Positions 53,956-63,359 of a stretch of 64,000 nt of DNA are shown here, piece after piece. Source of the stretch: Microbulbifer sediminum (GTDB taxonomy: Bacteria > Pseudomonadota > Gammaproteobacteria > Pseudomonadales > Cellvibrionaceae); assembly GCF_021729035.1 (NCBI RefSeq), contig NZ_JAJSAP010000005.1:310001-374000 (forward strand), given 5' to 3'. The position numbers were made by a program, and so were the translations under genes. Within the stretch, counting starts at the first letter, position 1. Each line of letters begins with the position of its first letter. Below the pieces are notes generated by a model, which saw nothing but the letters and a program-made list of their open reading frames with translations, was not told the DNA's origin and searched no databases.

Positions 53956-54301
53956 GGCAACACTCCCGAAAGCTCTCCTGGTTGTTACACCGGCCCTCTT
54001 GACCCGGCCGCGACAGCCAGCCATCCTTGCCTGAAGCTTGCGGCCGCCGGGGAATCCGTTTTCCCCGCCACTATCAGCGGGTCAGTCCATGCAGGCTATT
54101 GTGCCGATTCCGGCTCGCAGTCGATATCAGATAAGTGGTTGATCATTGCCTGAAACTCCACAGGCATGGAGTTTGTGGCAAGCAAAAGCTTCTGGGTCAA
54201 TAGCCGGCGGTTATAAGGTGCTGCCGCCGGGCCGATGCACCTCTCCCATTCCGCTGGCCGATAATGGAAAATAGCCGCAAGCTAATCCGTGGAAATGTAT
54301 T
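53956..54301. other. Gene-free stretch before the GIY-YIG gene
   Basis: No protein-like frame beyond the N-terminal extension of the small ORF is visible. A perfect eight-base inverted repeat, AAACTCCA (54153-54160) and TGGAGTTT (54167-54174), encloses CAGGCA. Promoters for the small minus-strand ORFs and the GIY-YIG gene should lie here but are not obvious. Confidence 0.45.
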
Positions 54302-54616
54302 TTGAGTGACTGGTCCCTTTACCTGATCCGCACCGCCGCCGGCAGCCTGTATACAGGTATCACCACCGATGTGGAGCGACGCTTCGCCGAGCATGACGCC
54401 GGTGGAGCCAGGGCAGCCAAGGCCCTGCGGGGGCGCGGGCCCCTGTCACTGGCATTCCAGTGTGGCGCGGCGGACAAGTCGGCGGCGCTGCGGCTGGAGG
54501 CGCGGATCAAGAAGTGGCCGCGGCGCTGGAAGGAGGAATTGATCCGCGGCGACCGGCCGCTGCCGGAACTTGAACCCGGCGATGTAACCGCGGCGGAGAC
54601 AGAGACTGGGGCGTAA
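54302..54616 (+). CDS. GIY-YIG domain nuclease-like protein (YhbQ type)
   Basis: This 104-residue protein has the single GIY-YIG domain of the UPF0213/YhbQ group. It shows [27 protein letters not shown] (the GIY/YIG equivalents are LYL and YTG) and then [19 protein letters not shown] with the catalytic-type glutamate. Members are small structure-specific nucleases or nucleic-acid-binding proteins. The start codon appears to be TTG 54302, with GGAAATG upstream; no in-frame ATG precedes the domain. Confidence 0.82.
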   Translation: MSDWSLYLIRTAAGSLYTGITTDVERRFAEHDAGGARAAKALRGRGPLSLAFQCGAADKSAALRLEARIKKWPRRWKEELIRGDRPLPELEPGDVTAAETETGA

Positions 54617-54662
54617 GGGCCTGCGGATGGATTCCGGGGGGCCGGGTGTCGGGGAGTGCGCA

Positions 54663-54899
54663 TTACTGCCGGTCGGTGTCTTTGCCGCGGCCTTTCCCGG
54701 GCGGCCCCCCCGCCCCTTCGTCTTTCGCGCCGCGCGCATAGGCGCGGGCAATATGCCGCAGGCTGGTCATCTGGTGGGAGAAATTGCGGCAGGCACCGCA
54801 GATCATCAGGTGCAACCGCAGGGCCAGGCGCTCGCCCCCGTCCAGCTGTCTCTCCTGTGCTTCCGAAAGTAGCCTGGTGACTTCTCGACAGCTCTTCAC
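54663..54899 (-). CDS. Small zinc-finger (zf-HC2) anti-sigma-type protein
   Basis: This 78-residue protein has the zf-HC2 signature HLMICGACRNF (HxxxCxxC) plus an early Cys in MKSCREV. It has no membrane segment and ends in a Gly/Lys/Pro-rich tail. Such proteins bind and hold ECF sigma factors, often in response to oxidants. The GTG start overlaps the stop of the sigma gene (GTGA), with GGAGGAG upstream, so it is translationally coupled. Confidence 0.85.
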   Translation of the reverse strand: MKSCREVTRLLSEAQERQLDGGERLALRLHLMICGACRNFSHQMTSLRHIARAYARGAKDEGAGGPPGKGRGKDTDRQ

Positions 54900-55540
54900 G
54901 CTTCTCCTCCCCGGTCCTGCCCACGGGCAAACCAGTTATTCTCCAGGCACTCGCGCAGCCGCAGGCGGGCCCGGTGCAGGGTGACATTCAGGTTACTGAC
55001 GGTGATCTCCACCGCCGCGCAGATTTCATGGCTCTCCAGCTCGATAAACTCCCGCATCATGAAGACCCGCGCCTGGCGTCCCGGCAGGTGATCCAGGCAG
55101 GCCTCGAAGATGCGCCAGAACTCGCGGTCATCCACAGCGGCTTCCGGGTCCGCCCACTTCGCCGGTCGCTCCTCGGCGCGCCAGTGTCCCCGCTTGTTGA
55201 ACAGCTCGTCCAGGTCGCTCTCCTCGGCATCCGCACGCAGCAGGCTGTCCGCCTCCACATAGCGGCTGCGCTGGCGCAGCACATCGGCAATCTTGTTCTT
55301 CAGGATCGCGAACACCCAGGTTTTCAGTGCCGAGCGGCCACCGAAGGAACGGGCATTCTTGAGCGCCCCGACCAGGGCTTCCTGCACGGCGTCCTCCGCC
55401 AGGTGCGGGTCTCCCAGCTGCAGGGTGGCAAACCGCTGCATCTGGTGGCGCAGTTCCTCCAGGTACACGGGATCCGCCAGGGATTCCAAATCGCGGCTCT
55501 GCGCACCTGAAGAGGCATCATCTGCCGTCTGCTCGTTCAC
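54896..55540 (-). CDS. ECF-type RNA polymerase sigma factor
   Basis: This 214-residue group 4 sigma factor has region 2 at about 30-100 (DPHLAEDAVQEALVGALKNA, TWVFAILKNKIADVLRQRSR) and region 4 at about 150-205 (LPGRQARVFMMREFIELESH, VSNLNVTLHRARLRLREC). The linker is unusually long and acidic/aromatic. The GTG start has AGGAG eight bases upstream. The coupled zf-HC2 partner suggests a redox- or envelope-linked anti-sigma. No autoregulatory promoter motif could be identified upstream. Confidence 0.88.
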   Translation of the reverse strand: MNEQTADDASSGAQSRDLESLADPVYLEELRHQMQRFATLQLGDPHLAEDAVQEALVGALKNARSFGGRSALKTWVFAILKNKIADVLRQRSRYVEADSLLRADAEESDLDELFNKRGHWRAEERPAKWADPEAAVDDREFWRIFEACLDHLPGRQARVFMMREFIELESHEICAAVEITVSNLNVTLHRARLRLRECLENNWFARGQDRGGEA

Positions 55541-55726
55541 TCATTTCTCCTGTATCAATGGCCCAACCTGCCGACTGCAAAGGGCTGCCGGGACCACTAC
55601 AGGATAATCCCGGGGTCGCACGCCGCAGGTACCGGGGGACCCGCTGCCGCGCGGACCCGCAGATTATCCCCTGTGTCGCAGGCACCAACCGATTTATTAC
55701 AAGCACGTGAGAAGCTTTCGCCATCC

Positions 55727-56422
55727 TCACCAGGGGATCTCCGTGCCGTCGTAGTTAATGAAATGACCGCTTTGCTCCGGGCCGGCGCCCAGCATTACCT
55801 CTTTCAGCCCGGCAACGCTTTCCTCCGCGGAAATAAGGGCATTGGGCCCACCCATATCCGTCTGCACCCAGCCCGGGTGCAGGGCGAGCACATTGATCCC
55901 GCGCTCGCGCAGGTCAATGGAAAGGCTCTTCACCACCTGGTTGACCGCGGTTTTGGAGGTCCGATAGATATACCCGCCGCCGGAACTGTTGTCGGCAATA
56001 CTGCCCACTTTGCTGGACAGCACCGCAATCAGCTTGCGCTCGCCCCGGGCGACATTGTCACAGAAGGTCTCCGCCAGCATGTAGGGGGCGATGGTGTTGG
56101 CCTCCAGTACCTTGCGCCACTCATCCCGATCAACGCGACCAAACAGGGTTCCCTTGGGCCCGTAGTAGCCGGCATTGCTGACCAGGATATCGATCGGCTG
56201 GTCTCCCAGTTTCTCCGCCAGCTGCGCCATCTGCCGGTAATCGGTGACATCCAGGCAGTGGACTTCCAGCTGGGGATACTGCTGCTCCAGGGCGCGCAGT
56301 TCATCGGCACAGGCCGTATCGCGGCAGGTGGCGAAGACCCGCCAGCCATCCTCAGAGAACTGGCGGGTCATCTCCAGGCCAAGTCCGCGATTGCAACCGG
56401 TGATCAGTACGGTGCCGGGCAT
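55727..56422 (-). CDS. Short-chain dehydrogenase/reductase (C-factor-like)
   Basis: This 231-residue SDR has the cofactor motif TVLITGCNRGLGLEMTRQF, the LDVTD acidic turn, ILVSNAGYYG, and the catalytic pair YRTSKTAVN (Tyr, Lys) with an upstream Ser in AVLSSKVGS. It resembles the C-factor/sniffer-like classical SDRs. The substrate is unknown. GAAGGAG precedes ATG 56422. It is divergent from the DUF3301 gene across 51 bases. Confidence 0.88.
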   Translation of the reverse strand: MPGTVLITGCNRGLGLEMTRQFSEDGWRVFATCRDTACADELRALEQQYPQLEVHCLDVTDYRQMAQLAEKLGDQPIDILVSNAGYYGPKGTLFGRVDRDEWRKVLEANTIAPYMLAETFCDNVARGERKLIAVLSSKVGSIADNSSGGGYIYRTSKTAVNQVVKSLSIDLRERGINVLALHPGWVQTDMGGPNALISAEESVAGLKEVMLGAGPEQSGHFINYDGTEIPW

Positions 56423-56473
56423 AACGACTCCTTCGTGTTATTCTTGCCCGCCAATCATAACAAGCTTGTGGAC

Positions 56474-56794
56474 ATGTATTACTCACTGGGCGATCTTCTC
56501 TGGGTATTCCTGCTGGTGCTGGTGGGCTGGTACTTCTGGGCCGGAATGGCGGCCAAGGAGCTGGCGCGACGCGCTGCCGCGTCCCACTGCCACCAGCTGG
56601 GTGTGCAGTTACTGGACGATACGGTGGTGCTGGTGCGCACGCGCCCACGGCGCAACCGGCGCGGGCAGCTGGCTCTGCAGCGACAGTATGAATTCGAATT
56701 CACATCCACTGGCGAACGCCGTTACAGCGGCATGGCCGTGCTGCACGGTAACCGTGTGGAGCAGCTACAACTCTCCCCCCACCACCTCGCCTGA
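56474..56794 (+). CDS. DUF3301 protein
   Basis: This 106-residue protein has one N-terminal membrane helix (LLWVFLLVLVGWYFWAGMA), followed by AAKELARRAAASHCHQLGVQLLDDTVVL and the LALQRQYEFEFTSTGERRYSG segment. These are the hallmarks of DUF3301, a gammaproteobacterial family of unknown function. A DUF1653 gene follows after 20 bases. A GTG two codons upstream is a possible alternative start. Confidence 0.82.
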   Translation: MYYSLGDLLWVFLLVLVGWYFWAGMAAKELARRAAASHCHQLGVQLLDDTVVLVRTRPRRNRRGQLALQRQYEFEFTSTGERRYSGMAVLHGNRVEQLQLSPHHLA

Positions 56795-56814
56795 ACAAAG
56801 CCCGGAACCAAATC

Positions 56815-57027
56815 ATGCAACGCGGAATCTATCGCCATTACAAAGGCCCACTTTACGAAGTGATGGAAGTGGCCACCCACAGCGAAACCGGCGAGCAGCT
56901 GGTGGTTTACCGGGCCCTCTACGGCGAGTACGGCGTCTGGGTAAGACCGCTGGGGATGTTTGCCGAGACCATCGACAAGGGCGGGGATACCGTTCCCCGC
57001 TTCGCCCTGGTCAAGGCATTTGACTAG
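56815..57027 (+). CDS. DUF1653 protein
   Basis: This 70-residue protein is a single DUF1653 domain: GIYRHYKGPLYEVMEVATHS, then LVVYRALYGEYGVWVRPLGM and the end TVPRFALVKAFD. The family is small, beta-rich and widespread; its function is unknown. It lies 20 bases after the DUF3301 gene on the same strand. Confidence 0.85.
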   Translation: MQRGIYRHYKGPLYEVMEVATHSETGEQLVVYRALYGEYGVWVRPLGMFAETIDKGGDTVPRFALVKAFD

Positions 57028-57210
57028 TCGGTTACCACGCCAGTAATGTTGCGTTCCTCCCGTGGAGTATCGTGACGGCGATCCCGCTGTCCGGATGTAA
57101 TGGAACTGCACGCGCCGCTGGGCGCAATTCCCACCCTGAAGTACCCCGGCACGGACTCCGGGTTTGGAACTGATCCAACAACACAAGCAGCTAGTGAATA
57201 AGGTCACTCG

Positions 57211-58278
57211 GTGAACGACAAAACAATAATGATTTACGGAGCCTACGGTTATACGGGTGAGCTGATCGCCCGTGCCGCCGTAGCCAAGGGTTATCGGCCG
57301 ATCCTTGCCGGTCGCAGTGCCAGTAAACTGCAACCGCTGGCGGAAGAACTGGGCGTGCCGGCAATGGCCATCAGCCTGGATGCCAGCGAGACACTGGAGC
57401 GCATGCTGCAGGACATTCATGTGGTTATTCACTGCGCGGGCCCGTTCTCTGCTACTGCAGAGCCGATGATGCGCGCCTGTATTGCCACCGGCACCCATTA
57501 CCAGGACATCACCGGGGAAATGCGTGTCTACCAGCAGGCCAACGACCTGCACGGCGAGGCCCGGTCCGCCGGGGTGGTCCTCTGCCCCGGTACCGGTTTC
57601 GATGTCATCCCCACCGACTGCCTGGCGGCGGCATTGCACCACGCCATTCCCACCGCCACCCACCTGACCCTGGGCTTTGATTCGGATTCCGGCCTCAGTC
57701 CCGGTACCGCCAAGACCTCGATCGAGAGCCTGGGCGTGGGCAGTGCGGTGCGCCGCCAGGGCAAGGTGGAAATCATTGAGCACGCCGAACTGACACGTAA
57801 GATCGATTTCGGCCGCGGCGAAAAATTCGCCGTAGCCATTCCCTGGGGTGACGTGGTAACAGCCTACTACACCACCCAGATTCCCAATATCGAGGTCTAC
57901 ATTCCCATGAGCCCGCGCCGGGCAAAGAAGCTCAAGCGGCTGAACAAGCTGCGCTGGCTGCTGCGCATGGAGTGGGTACAGAACTGGCTCAAGGGCAAGG
58001 TGGACAAGTCGGTACAGGGCCCGGACGAGGAGAAGCGCGCGGAACAGCAGACCTGGGTCTGGGGTGAAGTGCGCAACGACCGCCGCGGCGAACGCAAGAT
58101 CGGCCGGGTGGTTACCGCCAATGGCTACGACGTCACCGTACATGGCTCCCTTGCCGTGATGGAGCACCTGCTCACCTACGAGGGCCCGGGCGGCTACTAC
58201 ACCCCATCGAAGCTCTGCGGGGCCGAACTGGTGGAAAAGCTGCCGGGGTCCGGCGCGATCAAGATCGGGATCGACTGA
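57211..58278 (+). CDS. Saccharopine dehydrogenase-like NAD(P)-binding protein
   Basis: This 355-residue protein has an N-terminal Rossmann domain (IMIYGAYGYTGELIARAA, AGRSASKLQPLAEELG, VVIHCAGPFSATAEPMM) and a C-terminal domain of the trans-acting enoyl reductase/saccharopine dehydrogenase-like group (GTGFDVIPTDCLAAALHH). The group includes lipid-related reductases and proteins with no known reaction; a lysine role should not be assumed. The GTG start at 57211 is preceded by AAGG. It has no clear operon partner. Confidence 0.8.
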   Translation: MNDKTIMIYGAYGYTGELIARAAVAKGYRPILAGRSASKLQPLAEELGVPAMAISLDASETLERMLQDIHVVIHCAGPFSATAEPMMRACIATGTHYQDITGEMRVYQQANDLHGEARSAGVVLCPGTGFDVIPTDCLAAALHHAIPTATHLTLGFDSDSGLSPGTAKTSIESLGVGSAVRRQGKVEIIEHAELTRKIDFGRGEKFAVAIPWGDVVTAYYTTQIPNIEVYIPMSPRRAKKLKRLNKLRWLLRMEWVQNWLKGKVDKSVQGPDEEKRAEQQTWVWGEVRNDRRGERKIGRVVTANGYDVTVHGSLAVMEHLLTYEGPGGYYTPSKLCGAELVEKLPGSGAIKIGID

Positions 58279-58426
58279 CTGCCGCCGGCAATGCCCGCTC
58301 CGCAGCCCCGCCCGGTTGCGGAGCCGTTCTCCAGCACATCCAACCTCATCCCCGCTCGCGGCACATTTCACGGTCCTGACATCAACCGGTCAACTCGGCG
58401 CAACACAGCCTGCGTAAGTTGGTTGC

Positions 58427-58957
58427 ATGCGAAGCTTACCCGTGACCCTGAAAACGATCGACGCGTCTCTGGTGCTGCACATGGCAGACCGGGCGACACG
58501 GCCGGCCTCACGCAGGAATTACCTGTGGCTGTCCCGCTCGGCGGACGGGTGGCTGTACCTGGTCTCGCCACTGGTGCTGGCCCTGTTCAGCACTACCGCC
58601 GCCGCGTTGCAGTTTTTCTATGTGTGCGGCACCGCCTATGCTGTAGAGCGGTCGCTTTACTGGGCAATCAAGAACACCACACGCCGGTTGCGGCCGCCAC
58701 AGGCAATCCCGGGCCTGCGTTCGGTGATCGTCGCCCACGACCGTTTCAGCCTGCCCTCCGGACACACTTCCGGGGCTTTCCTGTTTGTCACCGTCCTGTC
58801 CCAGGCGGTGAACCCGCTGTGGCTGCTGGGCTATTTCTGGGCCGCCGGCGTGGGCACTTCCCGGGTCGGGCTGGGCGTACACTTTCCCACCGATGTCTGC
58901 GCCGGCGCCGCCCTCGGCAGCAGTGTCGGGCTGCTAATCTGCGGAGCTGTCATGTGA
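58427..58957 (+). CDS. PAP2-family phosphatase
   Basis: This is a 176-residue membrane phosphatase. The three PAP2 motifs are KNTTRRLRP, SLPSGHTSG and SRVGLGVHFPTD, with the catalytic histidines in the second and third. About four or five hydrophobic segments are present. PAP2 enzymes remove phosphate from lipid phosphates such as phosphatidate or undecaprenyl diphosphate. Its stop overlaps the start of the glycosyltransferase gene (GTGA), suggesting a joint role in envelope lipid or glycolipid metabolism. Confidence 0.88.
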   Translation: MRSLPVTLKTIDASLVLHMADRATRPASRRNYLWLSRSADGWLYLVSPLVLALFSTTAAALQFFYVCGTAYAVERSLYWAIKNTTRRLRPPQAIPGLRSVIVAHDRFSLPSGHTSGAFLFVTVLSQAVNPLWLLGYFWAAGVGTSRVGLGVHFPTDVCAGAALGSSVGLLICGAVM

Positions 58958-59964
58958 AGATTCTCTATGGTGTCCAGGGCACCGGTAACGGCCATATCTC
59001 CCGCGCCCGCGCCATGGCCGGGGCATTCAAAAACCACCCCCAGCTCGAGATCCAGTGGCTGTTTTCCGGCCGCCCACCGGAGAAGCTGTTCCGCATGGAG
59101 GCATTCGGCGATTTCTGGTGGCGCGAGGGCCTGACCTTCGTCAACCGCAAGGGCCGCATCGACCAGCTGGCTACTGCGCGCCAGTTGCGCCCGCGCCAGC
59201 TGTGGAGGGATATCGCCACGCTCCCGGTCAGGGAGTTCGACCTGGTGATCAGCGACTTCGAACCGGTGACAGCCTGGGCCGCAAAGCGCCGCGACGTGCC
59301 CAGCCTGGGCATAGGGCACCAGTATGCGTTCAACTTCCCCATTCCCGCCCCCCGGTTCGGCTGGGCGGCCCGGAGCATCATGCGGGTCTTCGCACCGGTG
59401 CAGCAGAGCCTGGGCATGCACTGGCACCATTTCGGCCACCCGATCCTGCCGCCGATTGCGCGCCCCCACGGCCAGGCCGAGAGCGGCGAGCATATTCTGG
59501 TATATCTGCCGTTTGAGCACCATGAACCGTTGGTGGGGGAGCTGGCCAAGCTGCCGCACCAGTTCATTGCTTACGGCCTGCCCACCGATATGCAGGTGGC
59601 GGGCAATATCCAGCTGAAGGCGCCGGCGATCGAGGAGTTCCAGCAGGATGTGGCCAGCGCCCGCGCCGTAATCTGCAACAGCGGCTTTGAACTGATCGCC
59701 GAGACCCTCACCCTGGGCAAGCCGATTCTGACCCGCCCACTGGCGGGCCAGTTCGAGCAGGAAGCCAACGCCATGGCCCTGGCGCGACTGCAGCTGGCCA
59801 CCGTGGTAAACCGGATCGATGCCACCACGATCCGCGCCTGGCTGGAAAGTAACCCCACCGCCGTGCAGGTCCGGTGGCCGGACGTGGCGGAGAGCATCGC
59901 CCGCTGGCTGGCAGACGGACGGCGCCGGGAGACCGCGGGCCTGGCCCGTGAGCTGTGGCAGTAG
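58954..59964 (+). CDS. Glycosyltransferase-like protein (MJ1255/VC2487 family)
   Basis: This 336-residue protein starts VKILYGVQGTGNGHISRARA, a GT-B N-domain nucleotide/acceptor loop. It contains LVISDFEPVTAWAAKRRDVP, and ends with the C-domain donor-site-like ARAVICNSGFELIAETLTLG and KPILTRPLAGQFEQEANA (MurG-like). The family is named MJ1255/VC2487; its donor and acceptor are unknown. The GTG start at 58954 overlaps the PAP2 stop. A longer open frame upstream is only the PAP2 gene read in another frame. Confidence 0.83.
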   Translation: MKILYGVQGTGNGHISRARAMAGAFKNHPQLEIQWLFSGRPPEKLFRMEAFGDFWWREGLTFVNRKGRIDQLATARQLRPRQLWRDIATLPVREFDLVISDFEPVTAWAAKRRDVPSLGIGHQYAFNFPIPAPRFGWAARSIMRVFAPVQQSLGMHWHHFGHPILPPIARPHGQAESGEHILVYLPFEHHEPLVGELAKLPHQFIAYGLPTDMQVAGNIQLKAPAIEEFQQDVASARAVICNSGFELIAETLTLGKPILTRPLAGQFEQEANAMALARLQLATVVNRIDATTIRAWLESNPTAVQVRWPDVAESIARWLADGRRRETAGLARELWQ

Positions 59965-60170
59965 GTGATACCGGGCGGGGAGAGCGAGCAGCTGCCGGTG
60001 GGCAACCTGGCTGAATAGACCGGGGGATCTGAGAGTTGCCGCGCCCACAAAAAATCAGGCGCCCTGGTAACTAAAGGCCGCCGCGATTAGCGTAAAGGTC
60101 ATTGCGCCATGTCCCGGGCAACGGTCTACTGAATGGCAAGAAACACCGTCACCGGACCAGAGGGGTAGTC

Positions 60171-61973
60171 ATGACCGCGCAACTGCTCAACGACCGCGAT
60201 ATCGATTTCCTGCTGTATGAATTTCTCGACACACTGGAGCTGCTCAACCGGCCCCGCTATAGCGAACACTCCGGGGACACCTTCCGCGCCACCCTGCAGA
60301 CGGCGCGCACCGTGGCGGAAAAGTTCTTCGCCAACCACAATGCCCGCGGCGATGCCCACGAGCCCACTTTCGACGGTGAGCGGGTACACCTGGTGGAGGA
60401 AACCCAGCAGGCGTGGGATGCCTTTGCCGAGGCCGGTTTCCTGGCCGCCCACCACGATTTCGGGGACGGCGGCATGCAATTGCCGGAAGTGGTCCTGCGC
60501 ACCTGCCTGGCCACCATCAGTGCCGCCAATGTGGCCTCGGCCGCCTACCCGTTTCTCACCATCGGTGCCGCCAACCTGGTGCATGCCTTTGCCAGTGACG
60601 CGCTGAAAGACCAATTCCTGCCACCGATGCTGGACGGCCGCTGTGCCGGCACCATGGCGCTGACCGAGCCGGACCAGGGCTCGGCGCTGGCGGATATCCG
60701 CACTACTGCCGAGGAAGCCGGCGATGGCACCTACCGCATTCGCGGCCAGAAAATGTATATCTCCGGGGGCGACCAGTCGCTGACCGGCAACACCGTGCAT
60801 ATGGTACTGGCCAAGATCAAAGGCGCCCCGGCCGGGGTCAAGGGCATCTCCCTGTTTATCGTACCCAAGGTACTGCCCGCCGCCGACGGCAAGCCCGCGC
60901 AGCGCAACGATGTGAAACTGGCTGGCCTGCTGCACAAGATGGGCTACCGCAATACCACCTCCACAGTGTTGAGTTTCGGTGAGGAGGACGGCGCCGTGGG
61001 TTACCTGGTGGGGGAACCCCACAAGGGCCTGAGCTATATGTTCCAGATGATGAACGAGGCCCGTATCGGCGTGGGTGTGGGCGCAGCGGTGCTCGGTTAC
61101 CAGGGCTACAACCACTCGCTCTTATACGCCCGGGAACGGCCCCAGGGCCGGCTCCCCTCCAACCGCAACCCGCAGTCAAAGCAGGTGCCCATCATCCGCC
61201 ACGCGGATGTCCGGCGCATGCTGCTGGCCCAGAAGGCCTATGCGGAAGGCGGGCTGGCACTGTGCCTGTACGCCTCGTCCCTGTTCGAGGACCAGCGCAC
61301 GGCCGGGACCAGCGCGCAGCGCGAGCGGGCGGCAAAGCTGCTGGACCTGTTGACCCCGGTGGTAAAAAGCTGGCCGTCCCGCTATGGGCTGAAAGCCAAT
61401 GAGCTCGCCATCCAGGTACTCGGTGGTGCCGGCTATACCCGCGAATACCCTCTGGAACAGCTCTATCGCGATAATCGCCTCAACCCGATCCACGAGGGCA
61501 CCGAGGGCATCCACGGCCTCGACCTGCTGGGGCGCAAGCTGCCCATGGACCAGCTCGAGGCCTATCGCCTGCTGCAGGAGGAGATTCGCCAGACCACCAT
61601 GCAGGCGCGCGACCGCGAGGCCCTGGCCTCCATGGCCGAAGACCTGGAGCAACACCTGCAACGGCTGGACGCCACCACCCTGGCATTGATGGGCCAGTTG
61701 CAGGCCGATGCCGATCGCGGCCTGGCCAATGCCACCGTCTACCTGGATGCCTTCGGGCGCGTGGTGGCGGCCTGGATCTGGCTGCGCCAGGCGCTGGTGG
61801 CGGACCTGGCACTGGAACAGGCGGACCGGGAAGGCGAGCGCAATTTCTACCGGGGCAAGCTGCAGGCAGCGCGCTATTACGTTGAATGGGAACTGCCGGA
61901 AATCGTTCCCCAGCTGGCGCTGCTGGACAGTGGCAATGCGGTACCGTTCGAGATGCGCGAGGAGTGGTTCTGA
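60171..61973 (+). CDS. Acyl-CoA dehydrogenase
   Basis: This 600-residue FAD enzyme has the ACAD N, middle and C domains plus a C-terminal extension, as in the FadE-type group of Pseudomonas. It shows AGTMALTEPDQGSALADIRT, GQKMYISGGDQ, MNEARIGVGVGAAVLGYQGY and the FAD/dimer motif VLGGAGYTREYPLEQLYRDNR. The base glutamate is likely in IHEGTEGIHGLDLLG. It introduces the double bond in fatty acyl-CoA oxidation. ATG 60171 follows GAGGGG; the open frame upstream is short and basic. Confidence 0.92.
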   Translation: MTAQLLNDRDIDFLLYEFLDTLELLNRPRYSEHSGDTFRATLQTARTVAEKFFANHNARGDAHEPTFDGERVHLVEETQQAWDAFAEAGFLAAHHDFGDGGMQLPEVVLRTCLATISAANVASAAYPFLTIGAANLVHAFASDALKDQFLPPMLDGRCAGTMALTEPDQGSALADIRTTAEEAGDGTYRIRGQKMYISGGDQSLTGNTVHMVLAKIKGAPAGVKGISLFIVPKVLPAADGKPAQRNDVKLAGLLHKMGYRNTTSTVLSFGEEDGAVGYLVGEPHKGLSYMFQMMNEARIGVGVGAAVLGYQGYNHSLLYARERPQGRLPSNRNPQSKQVPIIRHADVRRMLLAQKAYAEGGLALCLYASSLFEDQRTAGTSAQRERAAKLLDLLTPVVKSWPSRYGLKANELAIQVLGGAGYTREYPLEQLYRDNRLNPIHEGTEGIHGLDLLGRKLPMDQLEAYRLLQEEIRQTTMQARDREALASMAEDLEQHLQRLDATTLALMGQLQADADRGLANATVYLDAFGRVVAAWIWLRQALVADLALEQADREGERNFYRGKLQAARYYVEWELPEIVPQLALLDSGNAVPFEMREEWF

Positions 61974-61991
61974 GGGGCCACGACGCGCCGC

Positions 61992-63335
61992 TCAGAGTTC
62001 CACCCGTATCTCTGCCCCACCCAGAGCCGACTCGCTGACGGAAATCTCGCCCTTGTAGCTCTCGACGATATCCACCACCACCGCCAGGCCAATGCCCTGC
62101 CCCTGTTGCTGCTGGTCGGCGCGCACACCCCGCTCGGTGACCCGGTGCCAGTAATCGGCGCTGATCCCCGGGCCGTTGTCACTCACCGCAAGGCTGAGCC
62201 CACGGCTGTCCCCGCCATTGGCCACCCGTACCGCGATCCTGCCGCCCCCGTACTTGTAGGCGTTGTCCAGCAGGTTGCCCAGCAATTCCATCAGGTCGCC
62301 CTCATCACCGTAGAAGAGTGTCCCCTCCGCACATTCCACGGTTACCTCGGCCGGCTTGTCCCGGTATACCTTCACAAGGGCGTCAAGGATCTTGTCCAGC
62401 ACCGGTCGCACTTCCACCCCGCGCAGGATCGACTTGGGTGAGCTGGCCACGGCCCGCTGCAGCTGGTAGCTGATGATGCTGTCCATGCGCTGCACCTGCT
62501 CGATCAGGCTGGTATAGGCCTCGCGCGGATCACGGGAAAAGTTCAGGCCTTTCAGCACCGCCAGCGGCGTCTTGAGACTGTGGGCAAGGTCGGCCAGGGT
62601 ATGCCTGGTCTTCTCGCGCTGGCGCCGCTCGTTCTCGATCAGCAGGTTCAGGTTGTCAGTAAGCGGTTTCAGCTCTCGGGGAAAATTACCCTGCAGGCGG
62701 TCGCTGCCACCGCGCTGCATCTCCCGCAGTGATTCCGCCACCGCGCGCAGTGGTGCCAGGCCCCAGCGCATTACCAGCCACTGGGTAACGATCAGCAGCA
62801 AGGCACCGAGCCCCAGCCAGCGCCAGATGGTGGAGCGAAACTGCTGCACCTGCGCCAGTAACGGGGCCGCGTCCTCCACTACGATAAATGTGTAACGCTG
62901 ATCCCCTTCCAGGCCCCAGGCCACCCCCTGGCGAAAGGTGCTGTAGAGACCGTTGCCCCCCAGGCTCATCTGGGCAAAAACCTCCCGCCCCTGGGGTAAT
63001 GGATGGGAGGGCAACTGCTGCATGGTCACTGCCGACTCCGAGCGCCAGATGATACGCCCACGCTGGTCCGCCACCGCGCCCACCAGGCCCGAGTCGGGCT
63101 GGTTGAAGCGTTGCTCCGGTAGCGCCGGCGGTAACTGCAGGCTGTCCCCTTCCGCCTCAGCCACCGCCAGCAGGGTGTAGGTATGTAATTGCAGCTCGCG
63201 CTTCTTCGCCTCGGCCAGGGAGGTGCGATAGGCGTGTTCAAGTACTGTGGAAATCAATAACAAAAAGGCCACCAGCACGAGTGTGGTGACCAGAGACAGC
63301 CGTCCCTTAAGGGAGTTGAGCCAGGAGGAGAGCAC
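61992..63335 (-). CDS. phoQ: Sensor histidine kinase, PhoQ-like
   Basis: This is a 447-residue membrane kinase with segments near 12-32 and 170-192 enclosing a periplasmic sensor of about 140 residues. A HAMP linker, the H-box LADLAHSLKTPLAVLKG, N-box ELLGNLLDNAYKYGGG, and G-boxes AVSDNGPGISADYW and GQGIGLAVVVDIVESYKG follow. The H-box form (AHSLKTPLA) is that of PhoQ-type kinases. PhoQ senses low Mg2+, pH or cationic peptides; the acidic patch used for that cannot be confirmed by eye. The upstream response regulator is PhoP-like. Confidence 0.82.
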   Translation of the reverse strand: MLSSWLNSLKGRLSLVTTLVLVAFLLLISTVLEHAYRTSLAEAKKRELQLHTYTLLAVAEAEGDSLQLPPALPEQRFNQPDSGLVGAVADQRGRIIWRSESAVTMQQLPSHPLPQGREVFAQMSLGGNGLYSTFRQGVAWGLEGDQRYTFIVVEDAAPLLAQVQQFRSTIWRWLGLGALLLIVTQWLVMRWGLAPLRAVAESLREMQRGGSDRLQGNFPRELKPLTDNLNLLIENERRQREKTRHTLADLAHSLKTPLAVLKGLNFSRDPREAYTSLIEQVQRMDSIISYQLQRAVASSPKSILRGVEVRPVLDKILDALVKVYRDKPAEVTVECAEGTLFYGDEGDLMELLGNLLDNAYKYGGGRIAVRVANGGDSRGLSLAVSDNGPGISADYWHRVTERGVRADQQQQGQGIGLAVVVDIVESYKGEISVSESALGGAEIRVEL

Positions 63336-63359
63336 GGGTTGCCTGACCGGTTACACTGG

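Noticed and set aside
57211..58278. Calling the saccharopine-dehydrogenase-like gene a lysine enzyme
   Set aside because: The family is broad; only the Rossmann domain is diagnostic and no lysine genes are adjacent.
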